Assembly: GCA_947179485.1 (NCBI GenBank)
Contig: OX359250.1
Coordinates: 11,514,539 to 11,578,538 of the forward strand
DNA length: 64,000 nucleotides
Origin: Allacma fusca
Taxonomy: Eukaryota; Arthropoda; Collembola; Symphypleona; Sminthuridae
Direction of reading: 5' to 3'
This document shows, piece by piece, positions 10,346 to 23,139 of this stretch; the stretch's first letter is position 1; the number at the start of each line of letters is the position of its first letter. The position numbers and the translations under genes are program-made. Under the pieces are notes generated by a model. The model was not told where the DNA came from and did not search any database. It was given only the letters and a program-made list of their open reading frames with translations.

Positions 10346-11238
10346 TAATTTGTAAAGCTACGATTTAAAATACTTTTTATAGTATTGACTTTTGACCTTA
10401 ATTAAATTCGTACTCAAACATTTCTAAACTTATACTTGACTTCTGCTAACAATAAATGCTCAATTTATAATGTCTAACTAAGGACACGTGGAAACCACAC
10501 CAGCAACGATAGGCTTGCATATGTTCGTTCCTTAAAAATGAGTGACGAAAATGGGATTTTGGAATTATTTATTTTGGGTCTTAAATAATTTTTAAAGAGA
10601 ATTGTTGAAAATTGTTAATTATAATTAATTATTATTGAAGGTCGTGAAATCTTTGCGTAAAATATCGGGAAACTGACAATCAGACCTCAAGGCTACCCAT
10701 AAAGGTCCAATTAAAGTCAGTGCTCGAATGTGTGAGCCCAGCAATTATGTATTTATTTCTGTTTACATACGATACGTTTTTTACAGTTGGAAGTTTTACC
10801 ACTACAGTAAGTACATTTAGAAATTTGTTTGTAATAATATCACTGCGGGAAGTAATCGTCGAAGACTTCATTTCCACAGCATACGTTCCTTAGACATTGA
10901 CGCATACAATATGAAACAAAACTTACTGTACATCTTCATCCAACATTATCAGGGCATACAATGGTATAAGAACCTTCCACAGTAAATACATCACATTCTG
11001 CACGCTGTTGGTTCTGACGTCTTTAAGTCAGTTGTTCTATACCAAATAAAATCTCTGGCTTGAATCCGGAGACAGGACGTGTAGGGGAATCATATTCAGC
11101 GCTAGCTCCATCTCTTGTTTACGCGATAATATTATTACCACTCATACCTTACGTTATCCCACCTTATGCTCTATCTCACGTTTCAACTCGGCAATTTTTC
11201 ATCTAGATTTTCAATTACAACAGCAACAGTACATGAAA
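10346..11238. other. Spacer between troponin C unit and satellite; nothing recognised
   Basis: About 0.9 kb of AT-rich sequence. The longest open frame (10680-10877 -, 65 codons) has no recognisable domain. No RNA gene or mobile-element end is visible. It ends in ordinary sequence (CAACAGCAACAGTACATGAA) directly abutting the first 12-bp repeat. Confidence 0.6.
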
Positions 11239-11382
11239 CTGCAACTTAAACTGCAACTTAAACTGCAACTCAAACTGCAACTCAAACTGCAACTTAAACT
11301 GCAACTTAAACTGCAACTTAAACTGCAACTTAAACTGCAACTTAAACTGCAACTTAAACTGCAACTTAAACTGCAACTTAAA
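11239..11382 (+). repeat. 12-bp tandem repeat, 12 copies, at the edge of the satellite
   Basis: The unit is CTGCAACTTAAA. Copies start every 12 bp from 11239 to 11371, with only two copies differing (ACTC for ACTT). At 11383 the next CTGCAA is followed by GCTAAACTTTCTTAA and the period becomes 21 bp. The 12-mer matches the first 12 bases of the 21-mer at 10 of 12 positions, so the two repeats are related. Confidence 0.95.
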
Positions 11383-14300
11383 CTGCAAGCTAAACTTTCT
11401 TAACTGCAAGCTAAGCTTTCTTCACTGCAAGCTAAACTTTCTTAACTGCAAGCATAATTTTCTTAACTGAAAGCTAAACTTTCTTAACTGCAAGCTAAAC
11501 TTTCTTTTCTGCAAGCTAAACTTTCTTTTCTGCAAGCTAAACTTTCTTTTCTGCAAGCTAAACTTTCTTAACTGCAAGCTAAGCTTTCTTCACTGCAAGC
11601 TAAACTTTCTTAACTGCAAGCTAAGCTTTCTTCACTGCAAGCTAAACTTTCTTAACTGCAAGCATAATTTTCTTAACTGCAACCTAAACTTTCTTAACTG
11701 CAAGCTAAACTTTCTTAACTGCAAGCTAAATTTTCTTAACTGCAAGCTAATCTTTCTTAACTGCAAGCTAAACTTTCTTAACTGCAAGCTAAGCTTTCTT
11801 AACTGCAAGCTAAACTTCCTTAACTGCATGCTAAATTTTCGGAACTGCAAGCTAAACTTTGTTAACTGCAAGCTAAACTTTCCTAACTGCAAGCTAAACT
11901 TCCTTAACTGCATGCTAAATTTTTTGAACTGCAAGCTAAACTTTCCTTACTGCAAGCTAAACTTTCCTAACTGCAAGCTCAACTTTCTTAACTGCAAGCT
12001 AAACCTTCTTAACTGCAAGATAAACTTTCTTAACTGCAAGTTAAACTTTCTTAACTGCAAGCTAAACTTTCTTAACTGCAAGCATAATTTTCTTAACTGC
12101 AAGCTAAACTTTCTTAACTGCAAGCTTAGCTTTCCTTTCTGCAAGCTAAATTTTCTTAACTGCAAGCTAAGCTTTCTTAACTGCATGCTAAATTTTTGGC
12201 ACTGCAAGCTTAACTTTGTTAACTGCAAGCTAAACTTTCTTTTCTGCAAGCTAAACTTTCTCAACTGCAAGCTAAGCTTTGTTAACTGCAAGCTAAGCTT
12301 TGTTAACTGCAAGCTAAGCTTTCTTAACTGCAAGCTTAACTTTCTTAACTGCAAGCTAAGCTTTCTTAACTGCAAGCTAAACTTCCTTAACTGCATGCTA
12401 CATTTTCGGAACTGCAAGCTAAACTTTGTTAACTGCAAGCTAAACTTTCCTAACTGCAAGCTAAACTTCCTTAACTGCATGCTAAATTTTTTGAACTGCA
12501 AGCTAAACTTTCTTTACTGCAAGCTAAACTTTCCTAACTGCAAGCTCAACTTTCTTAACTGCAAGCTAAACCTTCTTAACTGCAAGATAAACTTTCTTAA
12601 CTGCAAGCTAAACTTTCTTAACTGCCAGCTTAACTTTCTTAACTGCAAGCTAAACTTCCTTAACTGCATGCTAAATTTTCTGAACTGCAAGCTAAACTTT
12701 CTTAACTGCAAGCTAAACTTTCTTACCTGCAAGCTAAACTTTCTTAACTGCAAGCAAAACTTTCTTAACTGCAAGCTAAACTTTCTTAACTGCGAGCTAA
12801 ATTTTTTTAACTGCAAGCTAAGCTTTCTTAACTGCAAGCTAAACTTTCTTAACTGCAAGCATAATTTTCTTAACTGCAAGCTAAACTTTCTTAACTGCAA
12901 GCTTAGCTTTCCTTTCTGCAAGCTAAATTTTCTTAACTGAAAGCTAAGCTTTCTTAACTGCATGCTAAATTTTTGGCACTGCAAGCTTAACTTTGTTAAC
13001 TGCAAGCTAAACTTTCTTTTCTGCAAGCTAAACTTTCTCAACTGCAAGCTAAGCTTTGTTAACTGCAAGCTAAGCTTTGTTAACTGCAAGCTAAGCTTTG
13101 TTAACTGCAAGCTAAACTTTCTTAACTGCAAACTAAGCTTTTTTTACCCCAATTTAAACTTTCCTAACTGCATGCTAAATTTTCTGAACTGCAAGCTAAA
13201 CTTTCTTAACTGCAAGCTAACATTTCTTAACTTCAAGCTAAACTTTCTTAACTGCAAGCTAAACTTAACTGCATGCTAAATTTTCTTAACTGCAAGCTAA
13301 GCTTTTTTAACTCCAAGGTAAACTTTCCTAACTGCAAGCTAACCTTTCTTAACTTCAAGCTAACCTTTCTTAACTTCAAGCTAAACTTTCTTAACTGCAA
13401 GCTAAATTTAACTGCATGCTAAATTTTCTTATCTGCAAGCAAAGCTTTTTTAACTCCAAGTTAAACTTTCCTAACTGCAAGCTAAACTTTGTTAACTGCA
13501 AGCTAAACTTTCTTAAATCCAAGCTAAGCTTGTTTAACTCCAAGTTAAACTTTCCTAACTGCAAGCTAAACTTTCTTAACTGCGAGCTAAATATTCTTAA
13601 CTGCAAACTAAGCTTTTTTAACTCCAAATTAAACTTTCCTAACTGCAAGCTAAACTTTCTTATATGCAAGCTAAACTTTCTTATATGCAAGCTAAACTTT
13701 CTTAACTGCAAGCAAAGCTTTTTTAACTCCAAGTTAAACTTTCCTAACTGCAAGCTAAGCTTTCTTAACTGCAAGCTAAACTTTCTTAAGTGCAAGCATA
13801 ATTTTCTTAACTGCAAGCTAAACTTTCTTAACTGCAAGCTTAGCTTTCCTTTCTGGAAGCTAAATTTTCTTAACTGCAAGCTAAGCTTTCTTAACTGCAT
13901 GCTAAATTTTTTGCACTGCAAGCTTAAATTTGTTAACTGCAAGCTAAACTTTCTTTTCTGCAAGCTAAAATTTCTCAACTGCAAGCTAAGCTTTGTTAAC
14001 TGCAAGCTAAGCTTTGTTAACTGCAAGCTAAACTTCCTTAACTGCAAGCTAAACTTTCTTAACTCCAAGTTAAACTTTCCTAACTGCAAGCTTAACTTTC
14101 TTAACTGCAAGCTAAACTTACTTAATTGCATGCTAAATTTTTTGAACTGCAAGCTAAACGTTCGTTACTGCAAGCTAAACTCTCTTAACTGCAAGCTAAA
14201 CTTTCTTAACTGCAAGCTAAACTTCCTTAACTGCATGCTAAATTTTCTTTACTGCAAGCTAAGCTTTTTTAACTCCAAGTTAAACTTTCCTAACGGCAAG

Positions 14301-17300
14301 CTAAACTTTCTTATATGCAAGCTAAACTTTCTTAACTGCGAGCAAGTTTTCTGAACTGCAAGATAAACTTCCTTAGCTGCATGCTAAATTTTCTGAACTG
14401 CAAGCTAAACTGTGTTATCCGCAAGCTAAACTTTCCTAACTGCAAGCTAAGCTTTGTTAACTGCAAGCTAAACTTTCTCAACTGCAAGCTAAGCTTTGTT
14501 AACTGCAAGCTAAGCTTTGTTAACTGCAAGTTAAGCTTTGTTAACTGCAAGCTAAACTTTCTTAACTGCAAACTAAGCTTTTTTAACCCCAATTTAAACT
14601 TTCCTAACTGCAAGCATAATTTTCTTAACTGCAAGCTAAGCTTTCTTCACTGCAAGCTAAACTTTCTTAACTGCAAGCTAAGCTTTCTTCACTGCAAGCT
14701 AAACTTTCTTAACTCCAAGCATAATTTTCTTAACTGCAAGCTAAACTTTCTTAACTGCAAGCTAAACGTTCTTAACTGCAAGCTAAATTTTCTTAACTGC
14801 AAGCTAAGCTTTCTTAACTGCAAGCTAAACTTTGTTAACTGCAAGCTAAACTTTCCTAACTGCAAGCTAAACTTCCTTAACTGCATGCTAAATTTTTTGA
14901 ACTGCAAGCTAAACTTTCTTTACTGCAAGCTAAACTTTCCTAACTGCAAGCTCAACTTCCTTAACTGCAAGCTAAACCTTCTTAACTGCAAGATAAACTT
15001 TCTTAACTGCAAGCTAAACTTTCTTAACTGCCAGCTAAACTTTCTTAACTGCAAGCTAAACTTCCTTAACTGCATGCTAAATTTTCTGAACTGCAAGCTA
15101 AACTTTCTTAACTGCAAGCTAAACTTTCTTACCTGCAAGCTAAACTTTCTTAACTGCAAGCTAAAATTTCTTAACTGCAAGCTAAACTTTCTTAACTGCA
15201 AGCTAAACTTTCTTAACTGCCAGCTAAACTTTCTTAACTGCAAGCTAAACTTCCTTAACTGCATGCTAAATTTTCTGAACTGCAAGCTAAACTTTCTTAA
15301 CTGCAAGCTAAACTTTCTTACCTGCAAGCTAAACTTTCTTAACTGCAAGCTAAACTTTCTTAACTGCAAGCTAAACTTTCTTAACTGCGAGCTAAATTTT
15401 TTTAACTGCAAGCTTAGCTTTCTTAACTGCAAGCTAAACTTTCGTAACTGCAAGCATTATTTTCTTAACTGCAAGCTAAACTTTCTTAACTGCAAGCTTA
15501 GCTTTCCTTTCTGGAAGCTAAATTTTCTTAACTGCAAGCTAAGCTTTCTTAACTGCATGCTAAATTTTTGGCACTGCAAGCTTAACTTTGTTAATTGCAA
15601 GCTAAACTTTCTTTTCTGCAAGCTAAACTTTCTCAACTGCAAGCTAAGCTTTGTTAACTGCAAGCTAAGCTTTGTTAACTGCAAGCTAAGCTTTCTTAAC
15701 TGCAAGCTAAACTTTCTTAACTGCAAGCTAAGCTTTCTTAACTGCAAGCTAAACTTCCTTAACTGCATGCTAAATTTTCGGAACTGCAAGCTAAACTTTG
15801 TTAACTGCAAGCTAAACTTTCCTACCTGCAAGCTAAACTTTCTTAACTGCAAGCTAAACTTTCTTAACTGCAAGCTAAACTTTCTTAACTGCGAGCTAAA
15901 TTTTTTTAACTGCAAGCTAAGCTTTCTTAACTGCAAGCTAAACTTTCTTAACTGCAAGCATAATTTTCTTAACTGCAAGCATAATTTTCTTAACAGCAAG
16001 CATAATTTTCTTAACTGCAAGCTAAACTTTCTTAACTGCAAGCTAAATTTTCTTCACTGCAAGCTAAACTTTCTTAACTGCAAGCTAAGCTTTCTTCACT
16101 GCAAGCTAAACTTTCTTAACTGCAAGCTAAGCTTTCTTCACTGCAAGCTAAACTTTCTTAACTCCAAGCATAATTTTCTTAACTGCAAGCTAAACTTTCT
16201 TAACTGCAAGCTAAACGTTCTTAACTGCAAGCTAAATTTTCTTAACTGCAAGCTAAGCTTTCTTAACTGCAAGCTAAACTTTGTTAACTGCAAGCTAAAC
16301 TTTCCTAACTGCAAGCTAAACTTCCTTAACTGCATGCTAAATTTTTTGAACTGCAAGCTTACTTTCTTTACTGCAAGCTAAACTTTCCTAACTGCAAGCT
16401 CAACTTCCTTAACTGCAAGCTAAACCTTCTTAACTGCAAGATAAACTTTCTTAACTGCAAGCTAAACTTTCTTAACTGCCAGCTAAACTTTCTTAACTGC
16501 AAGCTAAACTTCCTTAACTGCATGCTAAATTTTCTGAACTGCAAGCTAAACTTTCTTAACTGCAAGCTAAACTTTCTTACCTGCAAGCTAAACTTTCTTA
16601 ACTGCAAGCTAAACTTTCTTAACTGCAAGCTAAACTTTCTTAACTGCAAGCTAAACTTTCTTAACTGCCAGCTAAACTTTCTTAACTGCAAGCTAAACTT
16701 CCTTAACTGCATGCTAAATTTTCTGAACTGCAAGCTAAACTTTCTTAACTGCAAGCTAAACTTTCTTACCTGCAAGCTAAACTTTCTTAACTGCAAGCTA
16801 AACTTTCTTAACTGCAAGCTAAACTTTCTTAACTGCGAGCTAAATTTTTTTAACTGCAAGCTTAGCTTTCTTAACTGCAAGCTAAACTTTCTTAACTGCA
16901 AGCATAATTTTCTTAACTGCAAGCTAAACTTTCTTAACTGCAAGCTTAGCTTTCCTTTCTGGAAGCTAAATTTTCTTAACTGCAAGCTAAGCTTTCTTAA
17001 CTGCATGCTAAATTTTTGGCACTGCAAGCTTAACTTTGTTAATTGCAAGCTAAACTTTCTTTTCTGCAAGCTAAACTTTCTCAACTGCAAGCTAAGCTTT
17101 GTTAACTGCAAGCTAAGCTTTGTTAACTGCAAGCTAAGCTTTCTTAACTGCAAGCTAAACTTTCTTAACTGCAAACTAAGCTTTCTTAACTGCAAGCTAA
17201 ACTTCCTTAACTGCATGCTAAATTTTCGGAACTGCAAGCTAAACTTTGTTAACTGCAAGCTAAACTTTGTTAACTGCAAGCTAAACTTTCCTACCTGCAA

Positions 17301-19360
17301 GCTAAACTTTCTTAACTGCAAGCTAAACTTTCTTAACTGCAAGCTAAACTTTCTTAACTGCGAGCTAAATTTTTTTAACTGCAAGCTAAGCTTTCTTAAC
17401 TGCAAGCTAAACTTTCTTAACTGCAAGCATAATTTTCTTAACTGCAAGCATAATTTTCTTAACTGCAAGCATAATTTTCTTAACTGCAAGCTAAACTTTC
17501 TTAACTGCAAGCTTAGCTTTCCTTTCTGCAAGCTAAATTTTCTTCACTGCAAGCTAAACTTTCTTAACTGCAAGCTAAGCTTTCTTCACTGCAAGCTAAA
17601 CTTTCTTAACTGCAAGCTAAGCTTTCTTCACTGCAAGCTAAACTTTCTTAACTCCAAGCATAATTTTCTTAACTGCAAGCTAAACTTTCTTAACTGCAAG
17701 CTAAACGTTCTTAACTGCAAGCTAAATTTTCTTAACTGCAAGCTAAGCTTTCTTAACTGCAAGCTAAACTTTGTTAACTGCAAGCTAAACTTTATTAACT
17801 GCAAGCTAAACTTCCTTAACTGCATGCTAAATTTTTTGAACTGCAAGCTAAACTTTCTTTACTGCAAGCTAAACTTTCCTAACTGCAAGCTCAACTTCCT
17901 TAACTGCAAGCTAAACCTTCTTAACTGCAAGATAAACTTTCTTAACTGCAAGCTAAACTTTCTTAACTGCCAGCTAAACTTTCTTAACTGCAAGCTAAAC
18001 TTCCTTAACTGCATGCTAAATTTTCTGAACTGCAAGCTAAACTTTCTTAACTGCAAGCTAAACTTTCTTACCTGCAAGCTAAACTTTCTTAACTGCAAGC
18101 TAAACTTTCTTAACTGCAAGCTAAACTTTCTTAACTGCAAGCTAAACTTTCTTAACTGCCAGCTAAACTTTCTTAACTGCAAGCTAAACTTCCTTAACTG
18201 CATGCTAAATTTTCTGAACTGCAAGCTAAACTTTCTTAACTGCAAGCTAAACTTTCTTACCTGCAAGCTAAACTTTCTTAACTGCAAGCTAAACTTTCTT
18301 AACTGCAAGCTAAACTTTCTTAACTGCGAGCTAAATTTTTTTAACTGCAAGCTTAGCTTTCTTAACTGCAAGCTAAACTTTCTTAACTGCAAGCATAATT
18401 TTCTTAACTGCAAGCTAAACTTTCTTAACTGCAAGCTTAGCTTTCCTTTCTGGAAGCTAAATTTTCTTAACTGCAAGCTAAGCTTTCTTAACTGCATGCT
18501 AAATTTTTGGCACTGCAAGCTTAACTTTGTTAATTGCAAGCTAAACTTTCTTTTCTGCAAGCTAAACTTTCTCAACCCCAAGCTAAGCTTTGTTAACTGC
18601 AAGCTAAGCTTTGTTAACTGCAAGCTAAGCTTTCTTAACTGCAAGCTAAACTTTCTTAACTGCAAGCTAAGCTTTCTTAACTGCAAGCTAAACTTCCTTA
18701 ACTGCATGCTAAATTTTCGGAACTGCAAGCTAAACTTTGTTAACTGCAAGCTAAACTTGCCTACCTGCAAGCTAAACTTTCTTAACTGCAAGCTAAACTT
18801 TCTTAACTGCAAGCTAAACTTTCTTAACTGCGAGCTAAATTTTTTTAACTGCAAGCTAAGCTTTCTTAACTGCAAGCTAAACTTTCTTAACTGCAAGCAT
18901 AATTTTCTTAACTGCAAGCATAATTTTCTTAACTGCAAGCATAATTTTCTTAACTGCAAGCTAAACTTTCTTAACTGCAAGCTTAGCTTTCCTTTCTGCA
19001 AGCTAAATTTTCTTAACTGCAAGCTAAGCTTTCTTAACTGCATGCTAAATTTTTGGCACTGCAAGCTTAACTTTGTTAACTGCAAGCTAAACTTTCTTTT
19101 CTGCAAGCTAAACTTTCTTTTCTGCAAGCTAAACTTTCTCAACTGCAAGCTAAGCTTTGTTAACTGCAAGCTAAGCTTTGTTAACTGCAAGCTAAACTTT
19201 CTTAACTGCAAACTAAGCTTTTTTTACTCCAATTTAAACTTTCCTAACTGCATGCTAAATTTTCTGAACTGCAAGCTAAACTTTCTTAACTGCAAGCTAA
19301 ACTTTCTTAACTGCAAGCTAACATTTCTTAACTTCAAGCTAATCTTTCTTAACTGCAAGC
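11383..19360 (+). repeat. Satellite domain 1: 1.45-1.49 kb higher-order repeat
   Basis: A distinctive run of variants (CTTCACTGC, then AACTCCAAGCATAATT, then an AAACGTTCTT monomer) recurs from 14689, 16138 and 17628. The spacings of 1,449 bp (69 monomers) and 1,490 bp (71 monomers minus 1 bp; a 1-bp loss is visible near 16361) match whole monomers. Shorter related copies occur from about 11580. Inside the HOR is a nine-monomer (189 bp) sub-repeat, seen around 15030-15400 and 16450-16850. The segment 13262-14354 recurs in part at 19366-20203. Confidence 0.85.
14334..14353 (+). repeat. 20-bp short monomer marking a higher-order repeat (first occurrence)
   Basis: The monomer contains TGCGAGCAAGTTTTCTG and is one base shorter than the standard unit, so it shifts the reading frame. 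It is followed by a conserved run of about 100 bp (AAGATAAACTTCC, then a GCATGC monomer, then AACTGTGTTATC). The same block follows the short monomers at 20183, 21106, 21840, 22469, 23307 and 25520, and in modified form in the later domains. Confidence 0.85.
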
Positions 19361-22300
19361 TAAACTTAACTGCATGCTAAATTTTCTTAACTGCAAGCTA
19401 AGCTTTTTTAACTCCAAGGTAAACTTTCCTAACTGCAAGCTAACCTTTCTTAACTTCAAGCTAACCTTTCTTAACTTAAAGCTAAACTTTCTTAACTGCA
19501 AGCTAAATTTAACTGCATGCTAAATATTCTTATCTGCAAGCAAAGCTTTTTTAACTCCAAGTTAAACTTTCCTAACTGCAAGCTAAACTTTCTTAACTGC
19601 AAGCTTAGCTTTCCTTTCTGGAAGCTAAATTTTCTTAACTGCAAGCTAAGCTTTCTTAACTGCATGCTAAATTTTTTGCACTGCAAGCTTAAATTTGTTA
19701 ACTGCAAGCTAAACTTTCTTTTCTGCAAGCTAAACTTTCTCAACTGCAAGCTAAGCTTTGTTAACTGCAAGCTAAGCTTTGTTAACTGCAAGCTAAACTT
19801 TCTTAACTGCAAACTAAGCTTTTTTAACTCCAATTTAAACTTTCCTAACTGCAAGCATAATTTTCTTAACTGCAAGCATGATTTTCTTAACTGCAGGCTG
19901 AACTTTCTTAACTGCAAGCTAAACTTCCTTAACTGCAAGCTAAACTTTCTTAACTGCAAGCTAAACTTACTTAACTGCATGCTAAATTTTTTGAACTGCA
20001 AGCTAAACGTTCGTTACTGCAAGCTAAACTCTCTTAACTGCAAGCTAAACTTTCTTAACTGCAAGCTAAACTTCCTTAACTGCATGCTAAATTTTCTTTA
20101 CTGCAAGCTAAGATTTTTTAACTCCAAGTTAAACTTTCCTAACGGCAAGCTAAACTTTCTTATATGCAAGCTAAACTTTCTTAACTGCGAGCAAGTTTTC
20201 TGAACTGCAAGATAAACTTCCTTAGCTGCATGCTAAATTTTCTGAACTGCAAGCTAAACTGTGTTATCCGCAAGCTAAACTTTCCTAACTGCAAGCTAAG
20301 CTTTGTTAACTGCAAGCTAAACTTTCTCAACTGCAAGCTAAGCTTTGTTAACTGCAAGCTAAGCTTTGTTAACTGCAAGTTAAGCTTTGTTAACTGCAAG
20401 CTAAACTTTCTTAACTGCAAACTAAGCTTTTTTAACTCCAATTTAAACTTTCCTAACTGCAAGCATAATTTTCTTAATTGCAAGCATAATTTTCTTAACT
20501 GCGGGCTAAACTTTCTTAACTGCAAGCGAAACTTTCTTAACTGCAAGCTAAGCTTTCTTAACTGCATGCTAAATTTTTTGCACTGCAAGCTAAGCTTTGT
20601 TAACTGCAAGCTAAACTTTCTTAACTGCAAACTAAGCTTTTTTAACTCCAATTTAAACTTTCCTAACTGCAAGCATAAGTTTCTTAACTGCAAGCATAAT
20701 TTTCTTAACTGCAAGCATAATTTTCTTAACTGCAGGCTAAACTTCCTTAACTGCAAGCTAAACTTTCTTAACTGCAAGCTAAACTTTCTTAACTTCAAGC
20801 TAAATTTTCTTTACTGCAAGCTAAGCCTTTTTAACTCCAAGTTAAACTTTCCTAACTGCAAGCTTAACTTTCTTAACTGCAAGCTAAACTTACTTAACTG
20901 CATGCTAAATTTTTTGAACTGCAAGCTAAACGTTCGTTACTGCAAGCTAAACTCTCTTAACTGCAAGCTAAACTTTCGTAACTGCAAGCTAAACTTCCTT
21001 AACTGCATGCTAAATTTTCTGAACTGCAAGCTAAGCTTTTTTAACTCCAAGTTAAACTTTCCTAACGGCAAGCTAAACTTTCTTATATGCAAGCTAAACT
21101 TTCTTAACTGCGAGCAAGTTTTCTGAACTGCAAGATAAACTTCCTTAGCTGCATGCTAAATTTTCTGAACTGCAAGCTAAACTGTGTTATCCGCAAGCTA
21201 AACTTTCCTAACTGCAAGCTAAGCTTTGTTAACTGCAAGCTAAACTTTCTCAACTGCAAGCTAAGCTTTGTTAACTGCAAGCTAAGCTTTGTTAACTGCA
21301 AGTTAAGCTTTGTTAACTGCAAGCTAAACTTTCTTAACTGCAAGCTAAACTTCCTTAACTGCAAGCTAAACTTTCTTAACTGCAAGCATAATTTTCTTAA
21401 CTGCAAGCTAAACTTTCTTAACTGCAAGCTAAACTTCCTTAACTGCATGCTAAATTTTCTGAACTGCAAGCTAAACTTTCTTAACTGCAAGCTAAATTTT
21501 CTTAACTTGAAGCTAAATTTTCTTTACTGCAAGCTAAGCCTTTTTAACTCCAAGTTAAACTTTTATAACTGCAAGCTTAACTTTCTTAACTGCAAGCTAA
21601 ACTTACTTAACTGCATGCTAAATTTTTTGAACTGCAAGCTAAACGTTCGTTACTGCAAGCTAAACTCTCTTAACTGCAAGCTAAACTTTCTTAACTGCAA
21701 GCTTAACTTTCTTAACTGCAAGCTAAACTTCCTTAACTGCATGCTAAATTTTCTTTACTGCAAGCTAAGCTTTTTTAACTCCAAGTTAAACTTTCCTAAC
21801 GGCAAGCTAAACTTTCTTATATGCAAGCTAAACTTTCTTAACTGCGAGCAAGTTTTCTGAACTGCAAGATAAACTTCCTTAGCTGCATGCTAAATTTTCT
21901 GAACTGCAAGCTAAACTGTGTTATCCGCAAGCTAAACTTTCCTAACTGCAAGCTAAACTTTCTTAACTGCAAGCATAATTTTCTTAACTGCAAGCATAAA
22001 TTTCTTAACTGCAGGCTAAACTTTCTTAACTGCAAGCTAAACTTCCTTAACTGCAAGCTAAACTTTCTTAACTGCAAGCTAAACTTCCTTAACTGCATGC
22101 TAAATTTTCTGAACTGCAAGCTAAACTTTCTTAACTGCAAGCTAAACTTTCTTAACTTCAAGCTAAATTTTCTTTACTGCAAGCTAAGCCTTTTTAACTC
22201 CAAGTTAAACTTTCCTAACTGCAAGCTTAACTTTCTTAACTGCAAGCTAAACTTACTTAACTGCATGCTAAATTTTTTGAACTGCAAGCTAAACGTTCGT

Positions 22301-23139
22301 TACTGCAAGCTAAACTCTCTTAACTGCAAGCTAAACTTTCTTAACTGCAAGCTAAACTTCCTTAACTGCATGCTAAATTTTCTGAACTGCAAGCTAAGCT
22401 TTTTTAACTCCAAGTTAAACTTTCCTAACGGCAAGCTAAACTTTCTTATATGCAAGCTAAACTTTCTTAACTGCGAGCAAGTTTTCTGAACTGCAAGATA
22501 AACTTCCTTAGCTGCATGCTAAATTTTCTGAACTGCAAGCTAAACTGTGTTATCCGCAAGCTAAACTTTCCTAACTGCAAGCTAAGCTTTGTTAACTGCA
22601 AGCTAACTTTCTCAACTGCAAGCTAAGCTTTGTTAACTGCAAGCTAAGCTTTGTTAACTGCAAGTTAAGCTTTGTTAACTGCAAGCTAAACTTTCTTAAC
22701 TGCAAACTAAGCTTTTTTAACTCCAATTTAAACTTTCCTAACTGCAAGCATAATTTTCTTAACTGCAAGCATAATTTTCTTAACTGCAAGCATAATTTTC
22801 TTAACTGCAGGCTAAACTTTCTTAACTGCAAGCTAAACTTCCTTAACTGCAAGCTAAACTTTCTTAACTGCCAGCTAAACTTCCTTAACTGCAAGCTAAA
22901 CTTTCTTAACTGCAAGCTAATCTTCCTTAACTGCATGCTAAATTTTCTGAACTGCAAGCTAAACTTTCTTAACTGCAAGCTAAACTTTCTTAACTTCAAG
23001 CTAAATTTTCTTTACTGCAAGCTAAGCCTTTTTAACTCCAAGTTAAACTTTTATAACTGCAAGCTTAACTTTCTTAACTGCAAGCTAAACTTACTTAACT
23101 GCATGCTAAACGTTCGTTACTGCAAGCTAAACTCTCTTA
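19361..23139 (+). repeat. Satellite domain 2: 0.63-0.92 kb higher-order repeats
   Basis: HOR copies are delimited by the 20-bp monomers at 20183-20202, 21106-21125, 21840-21859, 22469-22488 and 23307-23326. Spacings are 923, 734, 629 and 838 bp. The first three equal 44, 35 and 30 monomers minus one base each, as expected from one 20-bp monomer per copy. Copies differ mainly by gain or loss of internal monomers. Confidence 0.88.

Noticed and set aside
11828..12940. 370-codon open frame of KLNFLNC heptapeptides as a Cys-rich repetitive protein gene
   Set aside because: The frame exists because the monomer is 21 bp with no in-frame stop. The antisense strand is open too, variants change residues freely (N to S, L to H, K to M), and the frame ends at a simple TGC to TGA change.
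17859..19211. 450-codon antisense frame of LQLRKFS heptapeptides as an amphipathic or coiled-coil protein
   Set aside because: Same reason: a by-product of the repeat. There is no start context, leader or flanking exon, and the reading frame is lost at short monomers.
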